The notes: generated by a model not told the origin, from the letters alone. Positions 32,640-41,734 are shown, counted from the stretch's first letter. The stretch: 64,000 nucleotides of DNA from Microbacterium luteolum (GCF_039533965.1 NZ_BAAAUN010000001.1:1834950-1898949); one strand, 5' to 3'. Numbers and translations: made by a program.

Positions 32640-32714
32640 TTTGAACCCCTGGTCCCCGTGAGGGGACTCCACCTTAGCAGGGTGGTGCACTCGGCCGGAC
32701 TATGCGACGTCTCC
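32626..32714 (-). tRNA. tRNA-Ser(GCT)
   Basis: The minus strand folds into a class II tRNA. The acceptor stem is GGAGACG with CGTCTCC and discriminator G. The anticodon stem is CCACC/GGTGG with loop CTGCTAA, giving anticodon GCT (reads AGC and AGU). A long variable arm (GTCCCCTCACGGGGAC) and the T-loop GTTCAAATC follow. It is 89 nt with no encoded CCA. The gene is intact despite the neighbouring integration site, because the island supplied or restored the 3' end. Confidence 0.95.
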
Positions 32715-32800
32715 AGGCATCCGACCCGAAAGCACGGATGCACCTAGCCATCATAACGGGTCCGATGGGCAGGTACGAACCGAGCGGATGAGCGCCGTCG

Positions 32801-33529
32801 TCAGGCGTCGAGGAGGCGCTTGGTGGCGGTCGACATGTGGATCGCCATGGCCGACGCCGCGGCATCCGGATCGCCGGCCCGCACGGCATCCAGCACGGCG
32901 CCGTGCTCGGCGACCGCCTGCTCGGCGTGCGCGGGGTCGTGCACGGCACGGTCGGCGTAGACCTGCAGCAGCGATCGCACGACGTGCACGTGATCGGTCA
33001 GCGTCTCGTTCCCCGCGGCCTCGGCGAGCGCGTGGTGGAAGTCCAGGTCGGCGCGGGCGAACGTGGAGAGGTCGTCGATGCTCGCTCGCATCCGCTCGAC
33101 GCTCTTCTCGAGGCGCGCGATGATCGCGGCATCGGCGCGGGCCGCGGCCAGGCGCGCGACGAAGATCTCCAATCCCTCGCGCAGCTCCAGCAGCTGGGCG
33201 GTGTTGCGCTCCCCGATCAGCAGCCCCCAGCGGAGCGTCTGCGGCAGCAGCTCGCTCGCTGCCCCCCGGAGATACGTGCCGGAACCGGGCCGCACGTCGA
33301 CGATCCCGAGGATCTCCAGGGCGGCGAGCGCCTCACGCACCGCGGATCGCCCGACGCCGAGCGACGCGGAGAGCTGGCGCTCAGGGGGCAGACGAGTACC
33401 CGGGGCGATGGAGCCACCGGTGAAGAGGTCGAGGAGGCGACGGGCCACCTCCGACACCGGCGTGCCCGACGGCATGGCCGTCAGGGCGGCGGCGATGTCA
33501 TCCACCGGTTCTCCGGGAAAAGCGGGCAT
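32801..33529 (-). CDS. GntR-family regulator, FadR (FCD) subfamily
   Basis: A 242-residue regulator. The winged helix-turn-helix (GTRLPPERQLSASLGVGRSAVREALAAL, about 40-70) is followed by an FCD effector domain with the metal-site residues of the group (DLDFHHALAEAAGN, then a late AIAEHGAVLDAV-like helix reading AVAEHGAVLDAVRAGD). FCD regulators often sense sugar acids. The start ATG 33529 is divergent from the D-apionate operon, 120 bp away, with an operator-like TTGGTCAACCGG between them. Likely ligand: D-apionate or a pathway intermediate (inference). Confidence 0.88.
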   Translation of the reverse strand: MPAFPGEPVDDIAAALTAMPSGTPVSEVARRLLDLFTGGSIAPGTRLPPERQLSASLGVGRSAVREALAALEILGIVDVRPGSGTYLRGAASELLPQTLRWGLLIGERNTAQLLELREGLEIFVARLAAARADAAIIARLEKSVERMRASIDDLSTFARADLDFHHALAEAAGNETLTDHVHVVRSLLQVYADRAVHDPAHAEQAVAEHGAVLDAVRAGDPDAAASAMAIHMSTATKRLLDA

Positions 33530-33570
33530 GGGAGCAAACTTACCGGCACCGTCGCAGAAGACGGACTTGC

Positions 33571-33586
33571 AATTGGTCAACCGGTT
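33571..33586. promoter_or_regulatory. FadR-type operator in the D-apionate operon promoter
   Basis: AATTGGTCAACCGGTT, an imperfect palindrome around TGGTCAACCG that fits the TNGTNNNACNA pattern of FadR-group regulators. It lies directly after TTGCAA (33567-33572), a possible -35 box for the plus-strand operon, so binding would hide the promoter. Confidence 0.6.
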
Positions 33587-33649
33587 CGCCAATATGGATG
33601 TGCGCACAGAACGAAGTCCTGCGCGATCACCGTCGATACAGGAGTCACC

Positions 33650-35008
33650 GTGGACACCACCCAGACCGAAACGCCTGTCGCGAAGTCCGCGATCCGCAAG
33701 GTCTCCATCCGCCTCGTGCCGTTCGTGGCGCTGATGTTCTTCATCAACTACCTCGACCGCACAGCGATCGGATTCGCCTCCCCCAACGGGATGAACGACG
33801 ACCTCGCCCTGAGCGCCGCGCAGTTCGGCTTCGCCTCGGGGGTCTTCTTCATCGGCTACATCCTGCTGGAGGTGCCGTCGAACCTCGCCCTGCACAAGTT
33901 CGGAGCGCGTCGCTGGCTCGCCCGCATCATGGTCAGCTGGGGCATCGTCGCGCTCCTCTTCACCTGGGTGGGGAACTTCGAGCAGCTCGTCGTGCTGCGG
34001 TTCCTGCTCGGCGTCGCCGAGGCCGGCTTCTTCCCCGGCGCGATCCTCTTCCTCAGCCTCTGGGTGCCGTCGCAGTACCGCGGGCGCATCCTCATGCTCT
34101 TCTACCTGGCCCAGCCGCTGACGACGGTGATCGGCGCCCCGCTCGCCGGCGCCCTCATCCAGCAGCACGGCGTCTTCTTCGGACTCGAGGGCTGGCGCTT
34201 CATGTTCATGGGTGTCGCGATCCCCGCGATCGTCGTCGGCGTGATCGCCTGGTTCTACCTCAAGGACAAGCCCTCCGACGCGAAGTGGCTCACCCTCGAG
34301 GAGCAGACCTGGCTCACCTCCGCCCTCGAGGCCGAGCGCAAGACGACCGCCGCGAGCCAGAAGCACGTCTCCGTGCGCTTCGCCTTCTCCAGCGGACGCG
34401 TCTGGATGCTGTCCTTCATCTACTTCGGCTTCATCTACGGCCTGTACGCGCTGGCGTTCTTCCTGCCCACGATCATCGAGGGCTTCCAGACCGAGACCGG
34501 CGGCACCTTCGACGTGCTGCAGAAGGGCCTCATCACCGCGATCCCGTACCTGCCCGCCGCCATCGTCATGTACTTCTGGTCGCGGGATGCCGGCAAGCGC
34601 GGCCTGAAGACCTGGCACATCGCGGTCCCGGCCCTCGCCGGCGCGGTCTCCATCCCGCTCGCCCTGTTCACCGGGTCCCCGGTGGCGACCATCGCCGTCA
34701 TCACGGTCACGGCCTGCGCGATCTTCGCCGCACTGCCGAACTTCTGGACGCTGCCGACGCAGTTCCTCACCGGTGTCGCAGCCGCGGCGGGCGTGGCGCT
34801 CATCAACACGATCGGCAACCTCGCCGGCTTCAGCGCTCCGTACATCACGGGTGCCGTGCACGACTGGACCGGTGGCTACCAGGTGCCGATGTTCATCGTC
34901 GGCGGTTTCATGCTGCTGTCGGCCGTGCTGATGGTGATCCTCGCCCGTCGGAGCCGCGTCCTCCCCGGTGCCACCGCCGCCACGCCCGTCGTGGAGGAGA
35001 CGCGATGA
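33650..35008 (+). CDS. MFS transporter, anion:cation symporter type
   Basis: A 452-residue transporter with 12 predicted helices. FINYLDRTAIGFASPNGMNDDL after the first helix and the RxxxG motif in LHKFGARRWLARI mark the ACS family (phthalate, tartrate and sugar-acid permeases). GTG 33650 has AGGAG 5 bases upstream. It is the first gene of a six-gene operon whose enzymes match D-apionate breakdown, so D-apionate is the best substrate guess. Its stop overlaps the start of the kinase gene (ATGA). Confidence 0.88.
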   Translation: MDTTQTETPVAKSAIRKVSIRLVPFVALMFFINYLDRTAIGFASPNGMNDDLALSAAQFGFASGVFFIGYILLEVPSNLALHKFGARRWLARIMVSWGIVALLFTWVGNFEQLVVLRFLLGVAEAGFFPGAILFLSLWVPSQYRGRILMLFYLAQPLTTVIGAPLAGALIQQHGVFFGLEGWRFMFMGVAIPAIVVGVIAWFYLKDKPSDAKWLTLEEQTWLTSALEAERKTTAASQKHVSVRFAFSSGRVWMLSFIYFGFIYGLYALAFFLPTIIEGFQTETGGTFDVLQKGLITAIPYLPAAIVMYFWSRDAGKRGLKTWHIAVPALAGAVSIPLALFTGSPVATIAVITVTACAIFAALPNFWTLPTQFLTGVAAAAGVALINTIGNLAGFSAPYITGAVHDWTGGYQVPMFIVGGFMLLSAVLMVILARRSRVLPGATAATPVVEETR

Positions 35009-36744
35009 CCAGGCTCTGGAACGATCCCGCCGACTTCGCGGACGAGATGATCGCGGGCTTCATCGCCGCGAACGAGCGCTCGGTGCGCGGGGTTCCCGGT
35101 GGTGTGGTGCGCAGCACGGTCGTGCCCGAGGGTCAGGTCGCCGTCGTGATCGGGGGCGGCTCCGGCCACTACCCGGCGTTCGGTGGACTCGTCGGCCAGG
35201 GCCTCGCCCATGGTGCCGTGATGGGCAACCTGTTCGCCTCGCCCTCCACCCAGCAGGTGCACACCGTGGCCAAGGCGGCCGACCGCGGCGCGGGAGTCTT
35301 CCTCAGCTACGGCAACTATGCGGGCGACGTACTGAACTTCGACGCCGCGCAGGAGAAGCTCCGCGCCGAGGGCATCGCCTGCGAGACCGTCACCGTGACC
35401 GACGACATCTTCAGCGCCTCGGCAGAGGAGAAGCACAAGCGACGCGGCATCGCCGGCGACCTCACGGTGTTCCGCACCGCTGCCGCCGCCGCCGAGGCGG
35501 GCTACGACCTGGCCGGCGTCACCCGCGTCGCGACGCTCGCCAACGAGCGCACGCGCTCCTTCGGCGTCGCCTTCAGCGGATGCACGCTCCCCGGAGCCCC
35601 CGAGCCCCTGTTCACGGTCCCCGCCGGACGGATGGCCATCGGCCTCGGCATCCACGGTGAACCGGGCATCGACGAGACCGACATCCCGACGGCCGACGGC
35701 CTGGCCGAGCTTCTCGTCAGCCGTCTGCTCGACGAGGTTCCGGACGGCGTCGAGACCTCCGGTGCCCGCGTCGTGCCCATCCTCAACGGCCTCGGCTCGC
35801 TGAAGTACGAGGAGATGTTCGTCGTCTACCGCCGCATCGCCCAGCTGCTCGCGGATGCGGGTCTGGTCCTCGTCGATCCGCACGTGGGCGAGTACTGCAC
35901 GAGCTTCGACATGGCCGGTACCTCCCTCACGCTCTTCTGGCTGGACGACGAGCTCGAGCAGCTCTGGGAGACCCCGGTCGACACCCCCGCCTACCGTCGG
36001 GGCTCCGTGATCGCCGCCGCACGCGCGGAGGTCACCGAGGCGGATGCCGTCGCCGAGGCCGCGATCGAACGCGGTGACGACGAGTCGGTTGCCGCTGCCA
36101 CTGTCGTGCAGGCCGCCGTGCAGCGCATCGTGGACACGGTCGACGAGCACGTCGAGGAGTTCGGCCGCATCGACGCCATCGCCGGAGACGGCGACCACGG
36201 CATCGGCATGCAGCGCGGCTCACACGCCGCGCTCGCCGCCGCCACCACCGCGGCCCGAGCCGGCGCGGGGGCGGCGACCACCCTGTCGCACGCCGCCGAC
36301 GCCTGGGCCGACCGGGCAGGCGGCACCTCGGGCGCCCTGTGGGGCGTCATCCTGAACGCGATCGCCGCACGCCTCGGCGATGCGGGACGACCGGATGCCG
36401 CAGCCGTCGCGTCGGGCGTCGCCGCCGGAGCGCGCGGAGTGATGGAGTACGGCAAGGCGGAGGTCGGCGACAAGACCCTGGTCGACGCCCTCGTGCCCTT
36501 CAGCAGCACCCTGACCGCCGCGGTCGACGGGGGCTCCTCCCTCGTAGACGCCTGGCGGACCGCTGCGGATGCCGCCACCCGCGCCGCCGCCGCCACGGCC
36601 GACCTGCTCCCCCGCATGGGCCGCGCCCGCGCCCACGGGCAGCACAGCGTCGGCACACCCGATCCCGGCGCGCACTCTCTCGCCCTGATCGTGACCGCTG
36701 TCGGCGACCTGCTCGCCGACCTCGAAAGGAACAGCAATGACTGA
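35005..36744 (+). CDS. lerK: L-erythrulose kinase, DhaK-DhaL fusion
   Basis: A 579-residue ATP-dependent kinase. Residues 1-330 are DhaK, with [12 protein letters not shown] (50-61) and His217 in GLGIHGEP, which binds the ketose covalently as a hemiaminal. Residues about 370-575 are DhaL, with the Mg-ATP motif GDGDHG (394-399). This is the layout of single-chain dihydroxyacetone kinases. Because it sits with two erythrulose-phosphate isomerase homologues, OiaC and ApnO, the likely reaction is L-erythrulose to L-erythrulose-1-phosphate rather than dihydroxyacetone phosphorylation (family and context inference). GGAGGAG precedes the ATG, which overlaps the transporter stop. Confidence 0.85.
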   Translation: MTRLWNDPADFADEMIAGFIAANERSVRGVPGGVVRSTVVPEGQVAVVIGGGSGHYPAFGGLVGQGLAHGAVMGNLFASPSTQQVHTVAKAADRGAGVFLSYGNYAGDVLNFDAAQEKLRAEGIACETVTVTDDIFSASAEEKHKRRGIAGDLTVFRTAAAAAEAGYDLAGVTRVATLANERTRSFGVAFSGCTLPGAPEPLFTVPAGRMAIGLGIHGEPGIDETDIPTADGLAELLVSRLLDEVPDGVETSGARVVPILNGLGSLKYEEMFVVYRRIAQLLADAGLVLVDPHVGEYCTSFDMAGTSLTLFWLDDELEQLWETPVDTPAYRRGSVIAAARAEVTEADAVAEAAIERGDDESVAAATVVQAAVQRIVDTVDEHVEEFGRIDAIAGDGDHGIGMQRGSHAALAAATTAARAGAGAATTLSHAADAWADRAGGTSGALWGVILNAIAARLGDAGRPDAAAVASGVAAGARGVMEYGKAEVGDKTLVDALVPFSSTLTAAVDGGSSLVDAWRTAADAATRAAAATADLLPRMGRARAHGQHSVGTPDPGAHSLALIVTAVGDLLADLERNSND

Positions 36745-37207
36745 CACCCTCCGCCTCGTGATCGGCAGCGACGACGCCGGCTTCGACTACAAGGAGATCC
36801 TGAAGAAGGACCTCGAGCAGAACGGCATCGTCGCGAGCGTGGTCGACGTCGGAGTGGATGCCGACGGCCACACCGCGTACCCGCGCGTCGCGATCGCCGC
36901 CGCCGAGCTCGTCGCCAAGGGCGAAGCCGACCGCGCCCTGCTGATCTGCGGCACGGGACTCGGCGTCGCGATCGCCGCGAACAAGGTCCCCGGCATCCGT
37001 GCCGTCACCGCGCATGACTCGTTCTCGGTCGAGCGCGGCGTGCTCTCCAACGACGCGCAGATCCTCACGATGGGTCAGCGCGTGATCGGCATCGAGCTCG
37101 CCCGCCGCCTCGTGCGCGAGTGGCTGACGTACCGCTTCGACCCGAGCAGCGCCTCGGCCGAGAAGGTCGCGGTCATCGGCGAATACGAGTCCACCGGATC
37201 CTGCTGA
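36737..37207 (+). CDS. derI: D-erythrulose-4-phosphate isomerase, RpiB family
   Basis: A 156-residue LacAB/RpiB-family isomerase with Cys71 in [23 protein letters not shown], the catalytic base in the family, and the MGQRVIG segment. The usual SDHAG near the N-terminus is SDDAG (11-15), so the substrate end of the site differs from ribose-5-P isomerase. In the known tetrose pathway this enzyme converts D-erythrulose-4-phosphate to D-erythrose-4-phosphate. Its ATG overlaps the kinase gene by 8 bp; AAGGAA is upstream. Confidence 0.83.
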   Translation: MTDTLRLVIGSDDAGFDYKEILKKDLEQNGIVASVVDVGVDADGHTAYPRVAIAAAELVAKGEADRALLICGTGLGVAIAANKVPGIRAVTAHDSFSVERGVLSNDAQILTMGQRVIGIELARRLVREWLTYRFDPSSASAEKVAVIGEYESTGSC

Positions 37208-38034
37208 TGGCCAAGGTCACGGTCGGCGTGAGCCTGAAGATGTACTTCGGTCATCGGCAGGCGGCGACCTGGTTCGACGCGGTCGCCACGCGGGTCCGCG
37301 CGCACGACGCCGTGCAGTCCGGAGCGGTCGAGCTCTTCGTCACGCCGACGTTCCTTCAGGTGCTCCCCGCGATCGCCGCATTCGCCGGCACCCCCGTGCG
37401 GATCGGCGGACAGGACGTCGCCGCAGCCGACACGGGCGCGTTCACCGGCGAGGTCTCGGCTGCCGAGCTCGCCGAGGTGGGCGCCTCGATCGCCGAGATC
37501 GGCCACGCCGAGCGCCGTCGCCTCTTCGCCGAGACCGACGAGGTCGTGGCTGACAAGACCGCCGCCGCCCTGCGCGCCGGGCTCACGCCGCTGCTGTGCA
37601 TCGGCGAGACCTCGCATCAGGAGCCTTCGGATGCCGCCGCCGTCGCCGTCGCCCAGCTGCGTGCCGCCCTCACCGACGCCCCCGCCGGCGCCGTGATCGT
37701 CGCCTACGAGCCCGTGTGGGCGATCGGAGCCCCCGAGCCGGCGCCGCACGACCACATCCGTGTCGTCGCGGCCGCCTTGCGTGCCGCGCTCGATGGCGAT
37801 GCCGACCGCACGGACTCCACCGTCATCTACGGCGGAGCCGCCGGCCCCGGCCTTCTCACCGCGCTCGGCGACGACGTCGACGGCGTCTTCCTCGGCCGAT
37901 TCGCGCATGATCCGGATGCCCTCGTCGCCGTGCTGGACGAGGCGGCGGAGCTGGCGGCCCTTCGACAAGCTCAGGGACCCAGCGGAGCTCAGGGGCCCAG
38001 CGGAGCTCAGGGACCCAGCGGAGGCGACTCATGA
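37207..38034 (+). CDS. lerI: L-erythrulose-1-phosphate isomerase, TIM family
   Basis: A 275-residue triosephosphate-isomerase-like protein with Lys11 in VSLKMYFGH, His100 in EIGHAERR and Glu168 in VAYEPVWAIG as catalytic residues, and the phosphate loop IYGGAAGPGL. Glycolytic TIM has NxK at the first position; SLK plus the neighbours point to a tetrose substrate. Expected reaction: L-erythrulose-1-phosphate to D-erythrulose-4-phosphate. TGATG coupling links it to derI. The last 24 residues (RQAQGPSG repeated) are an add-on encoded by an intergenic-type repeat and are not part of the TIM fold. Confidence 0.83.
   Translation: MAKVTVGVSLKMYFGHRQAATWFDAVATRVRAHDAVQSGAVELFVTPTFLQVLPAIAAFAGTPVRIGGQDVAAADTGAFTGEVSAAELAEVGASIAEIGHAERRRLFAETDEVVADKTAAALRAGLTPLLCIGETSHQEPSDAAAVAVAQLRAALTDAPAGAVIVAYEPVWAIGAPEPAPHDHIRVVAAALRAALDGDADRTDSTVIYGGAAGPGLLTALGDDVDGVFLGRFAHDPDALVAVLDEAAELAALRQAQGPSGAQGPSGAQGPSGGDS
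37958..38028 (+). repeat. Intergenic-type repeat fused to the 3' end of lerI
   Basis: CCCTTCGACAAGCTCAGGG (37958-37976) is followed by 18-bp tandem units GGACCCAGCGGAGCTCAG (37975-37992), GGGCCCAGCGGAGCTCAG (37993-38010) and a partial third copy to 38028. The first part resembles the short palindromic repeats common between genes in Microbacteriaceae (from general familiarity, unverified). Here it is translated. Confidence 0.8.
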
Positions 38035-38828
38035 TCGGCCTCGGCACCTACGCCTACTTCTGGCAGCACTCCGACCGCGCGCCCGAGCCGTTGAGCCTGA
38101 TCGGCGCTTTCGAGGACACCCGCGCCCAGGGCGTCGACCTGTTCCAGATCTGCGACTACGCGCCCCTCGAGCGGATGAGCGACGACGAGGTGCGAGACGC
38201 TGCCGCGGCCGCCCGTGACCTCGGCCTCACGATCGAGCTCGGCACGAAGGGCATCGTCCCCGCGCACCTCTCGCGCTTCCTCGAGCTCGCCGCGATCTTC
38301 GACGCACGGCTCGTGCGGAGCATGCTGTACGGACCCGACTCCCGGCCGACGCTCGACGAGGCGGAGACCTGGCTGCGCGACAGCATCCGCTCCTACGAGG
38401 CCGCCGGCGTGACACTCGCGCTCGAGACCTACGAGCAGGTGCCGACCGCCGAGCTCGTCGGCATCATCGAACGCGTCGGCAGCCCGAACCTCGGCATCTG
38501 CCTGGATCCGGCGAACGTCGTCGCCCAGCTGGAGAACCCGAAGACCTGCGTCGAGCTGACCGCGGCGCTCACGAAGAACATCCATGTGAAGGACTTCGCG
38601 TTCGCCCGTCAGCCCGGCTGGGTCGGCTTCACCTACTCCGGTGCCGCCATGGGCACCGGGCTGCACGACTACGCGCAGCTGCTCGCCGCCGTGCAGCCGC
38701 GCGAACGCGGCATCAACGAGATCGTCGAGCACTGGCTGCCCTGGCAGGACGACGCAGAGACCACCATCCGAACCGAGCGGGAATGGACCCGCACCGCACT
38801 CGACTACCTGAGGAGCACGACATCATGA
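38031..38828 (+). CDS. oiaC: 3-oxo-isoapionate decarboxylase candidate, xylose-isomerase-like TIM barrel
   Basis: A 265-residue sugar-phosphate isomerase/epimerase-fold protein. Metal ligands of the fold can be placed: Glu132 in LALETYEQ, Asp159 in GICLDPANVV, His185 in NIHVKDF and Glu230 in GINEIVEHW. By family alone it could be an isomerase or epimerase. The operon (ApnO downstream, LerK/LerI/DerI upstream) matches the D-apionate pathway in which OiaC decarboxylates 3-oxo-isoapionate to L-erythrulose. It overlaps lerI as ATGA and apnO as ATGA. Confidence 0.75.
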   Translation: MIGLGTYAYFWQHSDRAPEPLSLIGAFEDTRAQGVDLFQICDYAPLERMSDDEVRDAAAAARDLGLTIELGTKGIVPAHLSRFLELAAIFDARLVRSMLYGPDSRPTLDEAETWLRDSIRSYEAAGVTLALETYEQVPTAELVGIIERVGSPNLGICLDPANVVAQLENPKTCVELTAALTKNIHVKDFAFARQPGWVGFTYSGAAMGTGLHDYAQLLAAVQPRERGINEIVEHWLPWQDDAETTIRTEREWTRTALDYLRSTTS

Positions 38829-39679
38829 GCACCACCTACAAGATCGCCGTCATCGGCGCCGGCGGCAAGATGGGCATGCGCGTATCGAACAACCTGGCGA
38901 AGACCGATCACACCGTCTGGTACGTCGAGAACTCGCCCGCCGGACAGCAGCGCACGATCGACGCCGGGCGCGAACTGACGGATGCCGCGACGGCCGTCGC
39001 CGACGCCGACATCCTCGTGCTCGCCGTCCCCGACCTCGCCCTCGGCCCGGTCACCGCCGAGCTCGTGCCGCAGGCCAGGAGCGGAGCCATCGTGCTCACC
39101 CTCGACCCGGCGGCCGCGTACGCGGGACTCCTCACGACGCGCGACGACGTGATCCAGGCCGTCGCCCACCCGTGCCACCCGTCGATCTTCCTGCGGCGGG
39201 AGACGCCGGAGCAGTGGGCCGACACGTTCGGCGGCATCGCCGCCCCGCAGGATGCCATCGCCGCGATCGAGAGCGACGACGACGCCAAGAAGGACATCGT
39301 CGAGGCGACCGTCCGCGCGATCTACGCGCCCGTCATCGACGTGCACTGGGTCACGATCAAGCAGCTCGCGCAGCTCGAGCCCACCCTCGTCGAGACCGTC
39401 GCCTGCATGATCGGCGACCTGCTCAACGAGGCCCTGCAGGAGACCGTGAACACCATGGGCGTTCCGGAGGCGGCGGCACGCAGCATCCTCTACGGTCACA
39501 CGCAGGTGGCGCTCGCGAACGGACTGCGCGGCGACAACCCGTTCTCCGACGCGTGCCTGATCGCGATGGACTACGGCCGCGAGAGCATCATCAAGGACGA
39601 CTGGAAGAAGATCTTCCGCGACGACGAGCTCGACAAGAACCTTGCGCGGATGCTGCACCTCGACAAGATCGAGCGCTGA
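38825..39679 (+). CDS. apnO: D-apionate oxidoisomerase candidate
   Basis: A 284-residue NAD-binding protein with GAGGKMG (11-17), a beta-hydroxyacid-dehydrogenase-like Rossmann half and an alpha-helical C-terminal half. The HPCHPSIFL block (about 117-125) and the KDDWKKIF tail are distinctive. Proteins of this type are usually labelled phosphogluconate dehydrogenase C-terminal domain. In the D-apionate pathway ApnO oxidises and rearranges D-apionate to 3-oxo-isoapionate, the substrate of OiaC. It is the last gene of the operon, followed by a very long hairpin. Confidence 0.75.
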   Translation: MSTTYKIAVIGAGGKMGMRVSNNLAKTDHTVWYVENSPAGQQRTIDAGRELTDAATAVADADILVLAVPDLALGPVTAELVPQARSGAIVLTLDPAAAYAGLLTTRDDVIQAVAHPCHPSIFLRRETPEQWADTFGGIAAPQDAIAAIESDDDAKKDIVEATVRAIYAPVIDVHWVTIKQLAQLEPTLVETVACMIGDLLNEALQETVNTMGVPEAAARSILYGHTQVALANGLRGDNPFSDACLIAMDYGRESIIKDDWKKIFRDDELDKNLARMLHLDKIER

Positions 39680-39707
39680 CCCGGACACTCTGCCCGAGCA
39701 CCTCGAC

Positions 39708-39770
39708 AGGAGAAGTGCGCTTCCCCCGGACCGTTTCCGCAGAAACGTCCGAGGGAAGCGCACATCTCCT
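39708..39770. terminator. Very long imperfect hairpin after the D-apionate operon
   Basis: Left arm 39708-39737 and right arm 39741-39770 pair over about 28 positions with three interruptions (core GTGCGCTTCCC with GGGAAGCGCAC; CGGAC with GTCCG) and a 3-base loop. It separates the stops at 39679 and 39807 of convergent operons. The stem is far longer than a terminator needs, so a repeat element or processed RNA is also possible. Confidence 0.7.
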
Positions 39771-39806
39771 TGGCGAGCGCCCGGATGCCGGGGCGCCCGC
39801 CCTTCC

Positions 39807-40886
39807 TCAGCGCGCGATCGACGCCCCCCGGAGCCACTCGCGCACGTCATCCCGGCGGGTCTGAGCGCTCGCCGTCTCTCGCGCCCGCTCCAGCACATCA
39901 TCGATCCGCACCCTCGCACCGGTCTCCGCCGACGCCACGGCACCCTCGACCATCGCGAGGCTCCGCAGGTTCGTCCGGATGCTGTTCTCCGGTTCGGCTC
40001 CGGTGCGCAGGGCGTCGACGAACGCCTCGAGCGACCCGGCGATCTCCTCGCGGATCGGCGGCGCGGCGACCGTCACGGACTCACCCGCGTCCGGTCGATG
40101 CACGATCGGCGACCCCTCGCCGTCCCAGGTCGCCGTGCCCTCGGCGGCACTCACACGCCATGAACCGTTCCACGACGTCTCCTGCCCCGGCGCGCACCAG
40201 CTGCCGTTGTAGACGTAGCGGGTGCCGCCCTCGAACTCGAACACGGCGGCCGCGTTGGCTGCACCGGCGTACCAGCTCCACGACGGGTTGTACTCCTCGC
40301 AGTACACCGAGACGGGTTCGGCGCCGATGACGAAGCGTGCGGCGTCGAAGGCGTGGATGGCCATGTCGACCAGCAGCACGTGCGGCATCTCCTCGCGGAA
40401 ACCGCCGAAGTGCGGAGCCTTGAAGAACTCCGTGCTCACGGTGCCGATCGTCCCCAGCGCCTCAGCCTGCCGCCGCAGCTCCCTGAGGGAGGCGAAGTAC
40501 CGCCGCGACTGGCTGATCATGAGCAGCCGACCGGAGAGCTCGGCGATCCCGGCCTGGATCAGGGCGGTCACCACCGTCGGCGCCGCGGGCTTCTCGCACA
40601 GCACCGGATACCCCGCGCCCAGAGCCTCCTCGTTCACGACGAGATGCGCCTCGGGCACCGTGACGTTCACGACGGCGTCGGCACCGACGGCATCCGCGAC
40701 CTCCGCCGTGCTCCTGCCGACTTCGACGCCGTGCAGTCCGGCATCCGACAGCGCGGCGCGAGCCACGTCGAGGTCGAGGTCGACGAGACCTGCCAGCTCG
40801 ACCTCCGGGCTCTCGGCGATCGTGCGCAGCCACGCGCGCCCCATCCCACCGGCGCCGACCTGCACCAGGCGCAGCGGGCCCGTCAT
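39807..40886 (-). CDS. Gfo/Idh/MocA-family oxidoreductase
   Basis: A 359-residue enzyme with the Rossmann motif VGAGGMG (10-16), the CEKPAAP motif near 97 that holds the catalytic Lys, and the HAFDAARFVIG helix whose His is usual in the family. The C-terminal half (YNPSWSWYAGAANAAAVFEFEGG) forms the substrate face. Its ATG overlaps the ThuA gene stop (ATGA). It closes the operon oxidoreductase-binding protein-permease-permease-ThuA-oxidoreductase. D-apiose dehydrogenase belongs to this family, so given the neighbours it is one candidate for that missing step, but nothing in the sequence proves it. Confidence 0.85.
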   Translation of the reverse strand: MTGPLRLVQVGAGGMGRAWLRTIAESPEVELAGLVDLDLDVARAALSDAGLHGVEVGRSTAEVADAVGADAVVNVTVPEAHLVVNEEALGAGYPVLCEKPAAPTVVTALIQAGIAELSGRLLMISQSRRYFASLRELRRQAEALGTIGTVSTEFFKAPHFGGFREEMPHVLLVDMAIHAFDAARFVIGAEPVSVYCEEYNPSWSWYAGAANAAAVFEFEGGTRYVYNGSWCAPGQETSWNGSWRVSAAEGTATWDGEGSPIVHRPDAGESVTVAAPPIREEIAGSLEAFVDALRTGAEPENSIRTNLRSLAMVEGAVASAETGARVRIDDVLERARETASAQTRRDDVREWLRGASIAR

Positions 40887-41671
40887 CGCTCCATCGCCCC
40901 CTCGTACCCGCGCCCGTTGTAGAAGTCCTCGGTCTCATAGCGCAGCAGGACGGGGATATCGCGCTTCGGACGCAGCGTCTTCGCCCATTCCACGCCGTTC
41001 GCGATCACCTTCCGCACCTCGGCCTGGTGATACACCGGATAGTCCTGATCGCCGGGGCTGAAGTAGAAGATCTTCCCGAAGCCGCGCCGATAGGTCATCC
41101 CGCTGCGGAACACCTCCCCGCCCGAGAACGTCGAGAGGAAGACGAGCTCGTCCGGAGCCGGCACGTCGAAGAACTCTCCGTACATCTCCTGCGCGGGGAT
41201 GAGGAACGGATGCGGGATGCCGCGCGCGATCGGATGCGTCGGGTCGACCGTCCAGACGATCTCGCGGTCGTCCTTGGAGCGCCAGCGCAGGGTGCACGTC
41301 GTGCCCATGAGGCGGCCGAAGATGCGCGACCAGTGCCCGGAGTGCAGCACGAGGAGTCCCATCCCCTCGAGAACGTGGCGCTGCACGCGGTCCACGACCT
41401 CGTCGGAGACCTCGTCGTGCGCCGCATGCCCCCACCACACGAGCACGTCCGTGTCGGCCAGGACCTCTTCGGTCAGGCCATGCTCCGGGTCGTCGAGCGT
41501 GACCGTCGTGACGACCGCCCGCTCGCGGAGGTTCTCCTCGATGCCCTCCTTGATGGTGGTGTGCATGCCCGACGGGTAGATGTCGCGCACCTTCTGCTCG
41601 ACCTGCTCATGTCGGTTCTCCCCCCAGACGACGACGCGGATGGGGTGCTCGGGGGTGGTGGTGCCGCTCAT
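40883..41671 (-). CDS. ThuA-like protein
   Basis: A 262-residue class-I glutamine-amidotransferase-like protein of the ThuA family (trehalose utilisation). VVVWGENRHEQ, then LVWWGHAAHDEVSDEVV and LLVLHSGHWSRIF are the family landmarks. ThuA-like proteins, often with a Gfo/Idh/MocA partner, are associated with 3-keto-sugar routes. No signal peptide is present. AGGAAGAAGAG precedes the ATG. Its function here is unproven; its position between two oxidoreductase genes suggests oxidation of an imported glycoside to a keto form and later cleavage (inference). Confidence 0.85.
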   Translation of the reverse strand: MSGTTTPEHPIRVVVWGENRHEQVEQKVRDIYPSGMHTTIKEGIEENLRERAVVTTVTLDDPEHGLTEEVLADTDVLVWWGHAAHDEVSDEVVDRVQRHVLEGMGLLVLHSGHWSRIFGRLMGTTCTLRWRSKDDREIVWTVDPTHPIARGIPHPFLIPAQEMYGEFFDVPAPDELVFLSTFSGGEVFRSGMTYRRGFGKIFYFSPGDQDYPVYHQAEVRKVIANGVEWAKTLRPKRDIPVLLRYETEDFYNGRGYEGAMER

Positions 41672-41734
41672 TTTCTCTTCTTCCTTCTGCGCTCGGGTGC
41701 GGGGGTCTTCTGCGGGGTGTCGGGTGTCTCGGAG

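Noticed and set aside
33598..35004. Long N-terminal extension of the kinase frame over the MFS gene
   Set aside because: The open frame continues upstream by chance; its translation is arginine/histidine-rich, and the start at 35005 has a ribosome-binding site and ATGA overlap.
35005..38034. Glycerol/dihydroxyacetone operon with DhaK, RpiB and glycolytic TIM
   Set aside because: No glycerol dehydrogenase is present; the isomerases deviate from housekeeping signatures (SDDAG, SLK), and OiaC/ApnO-type genes are in the same operon, so a tetrose pathway is preferred.
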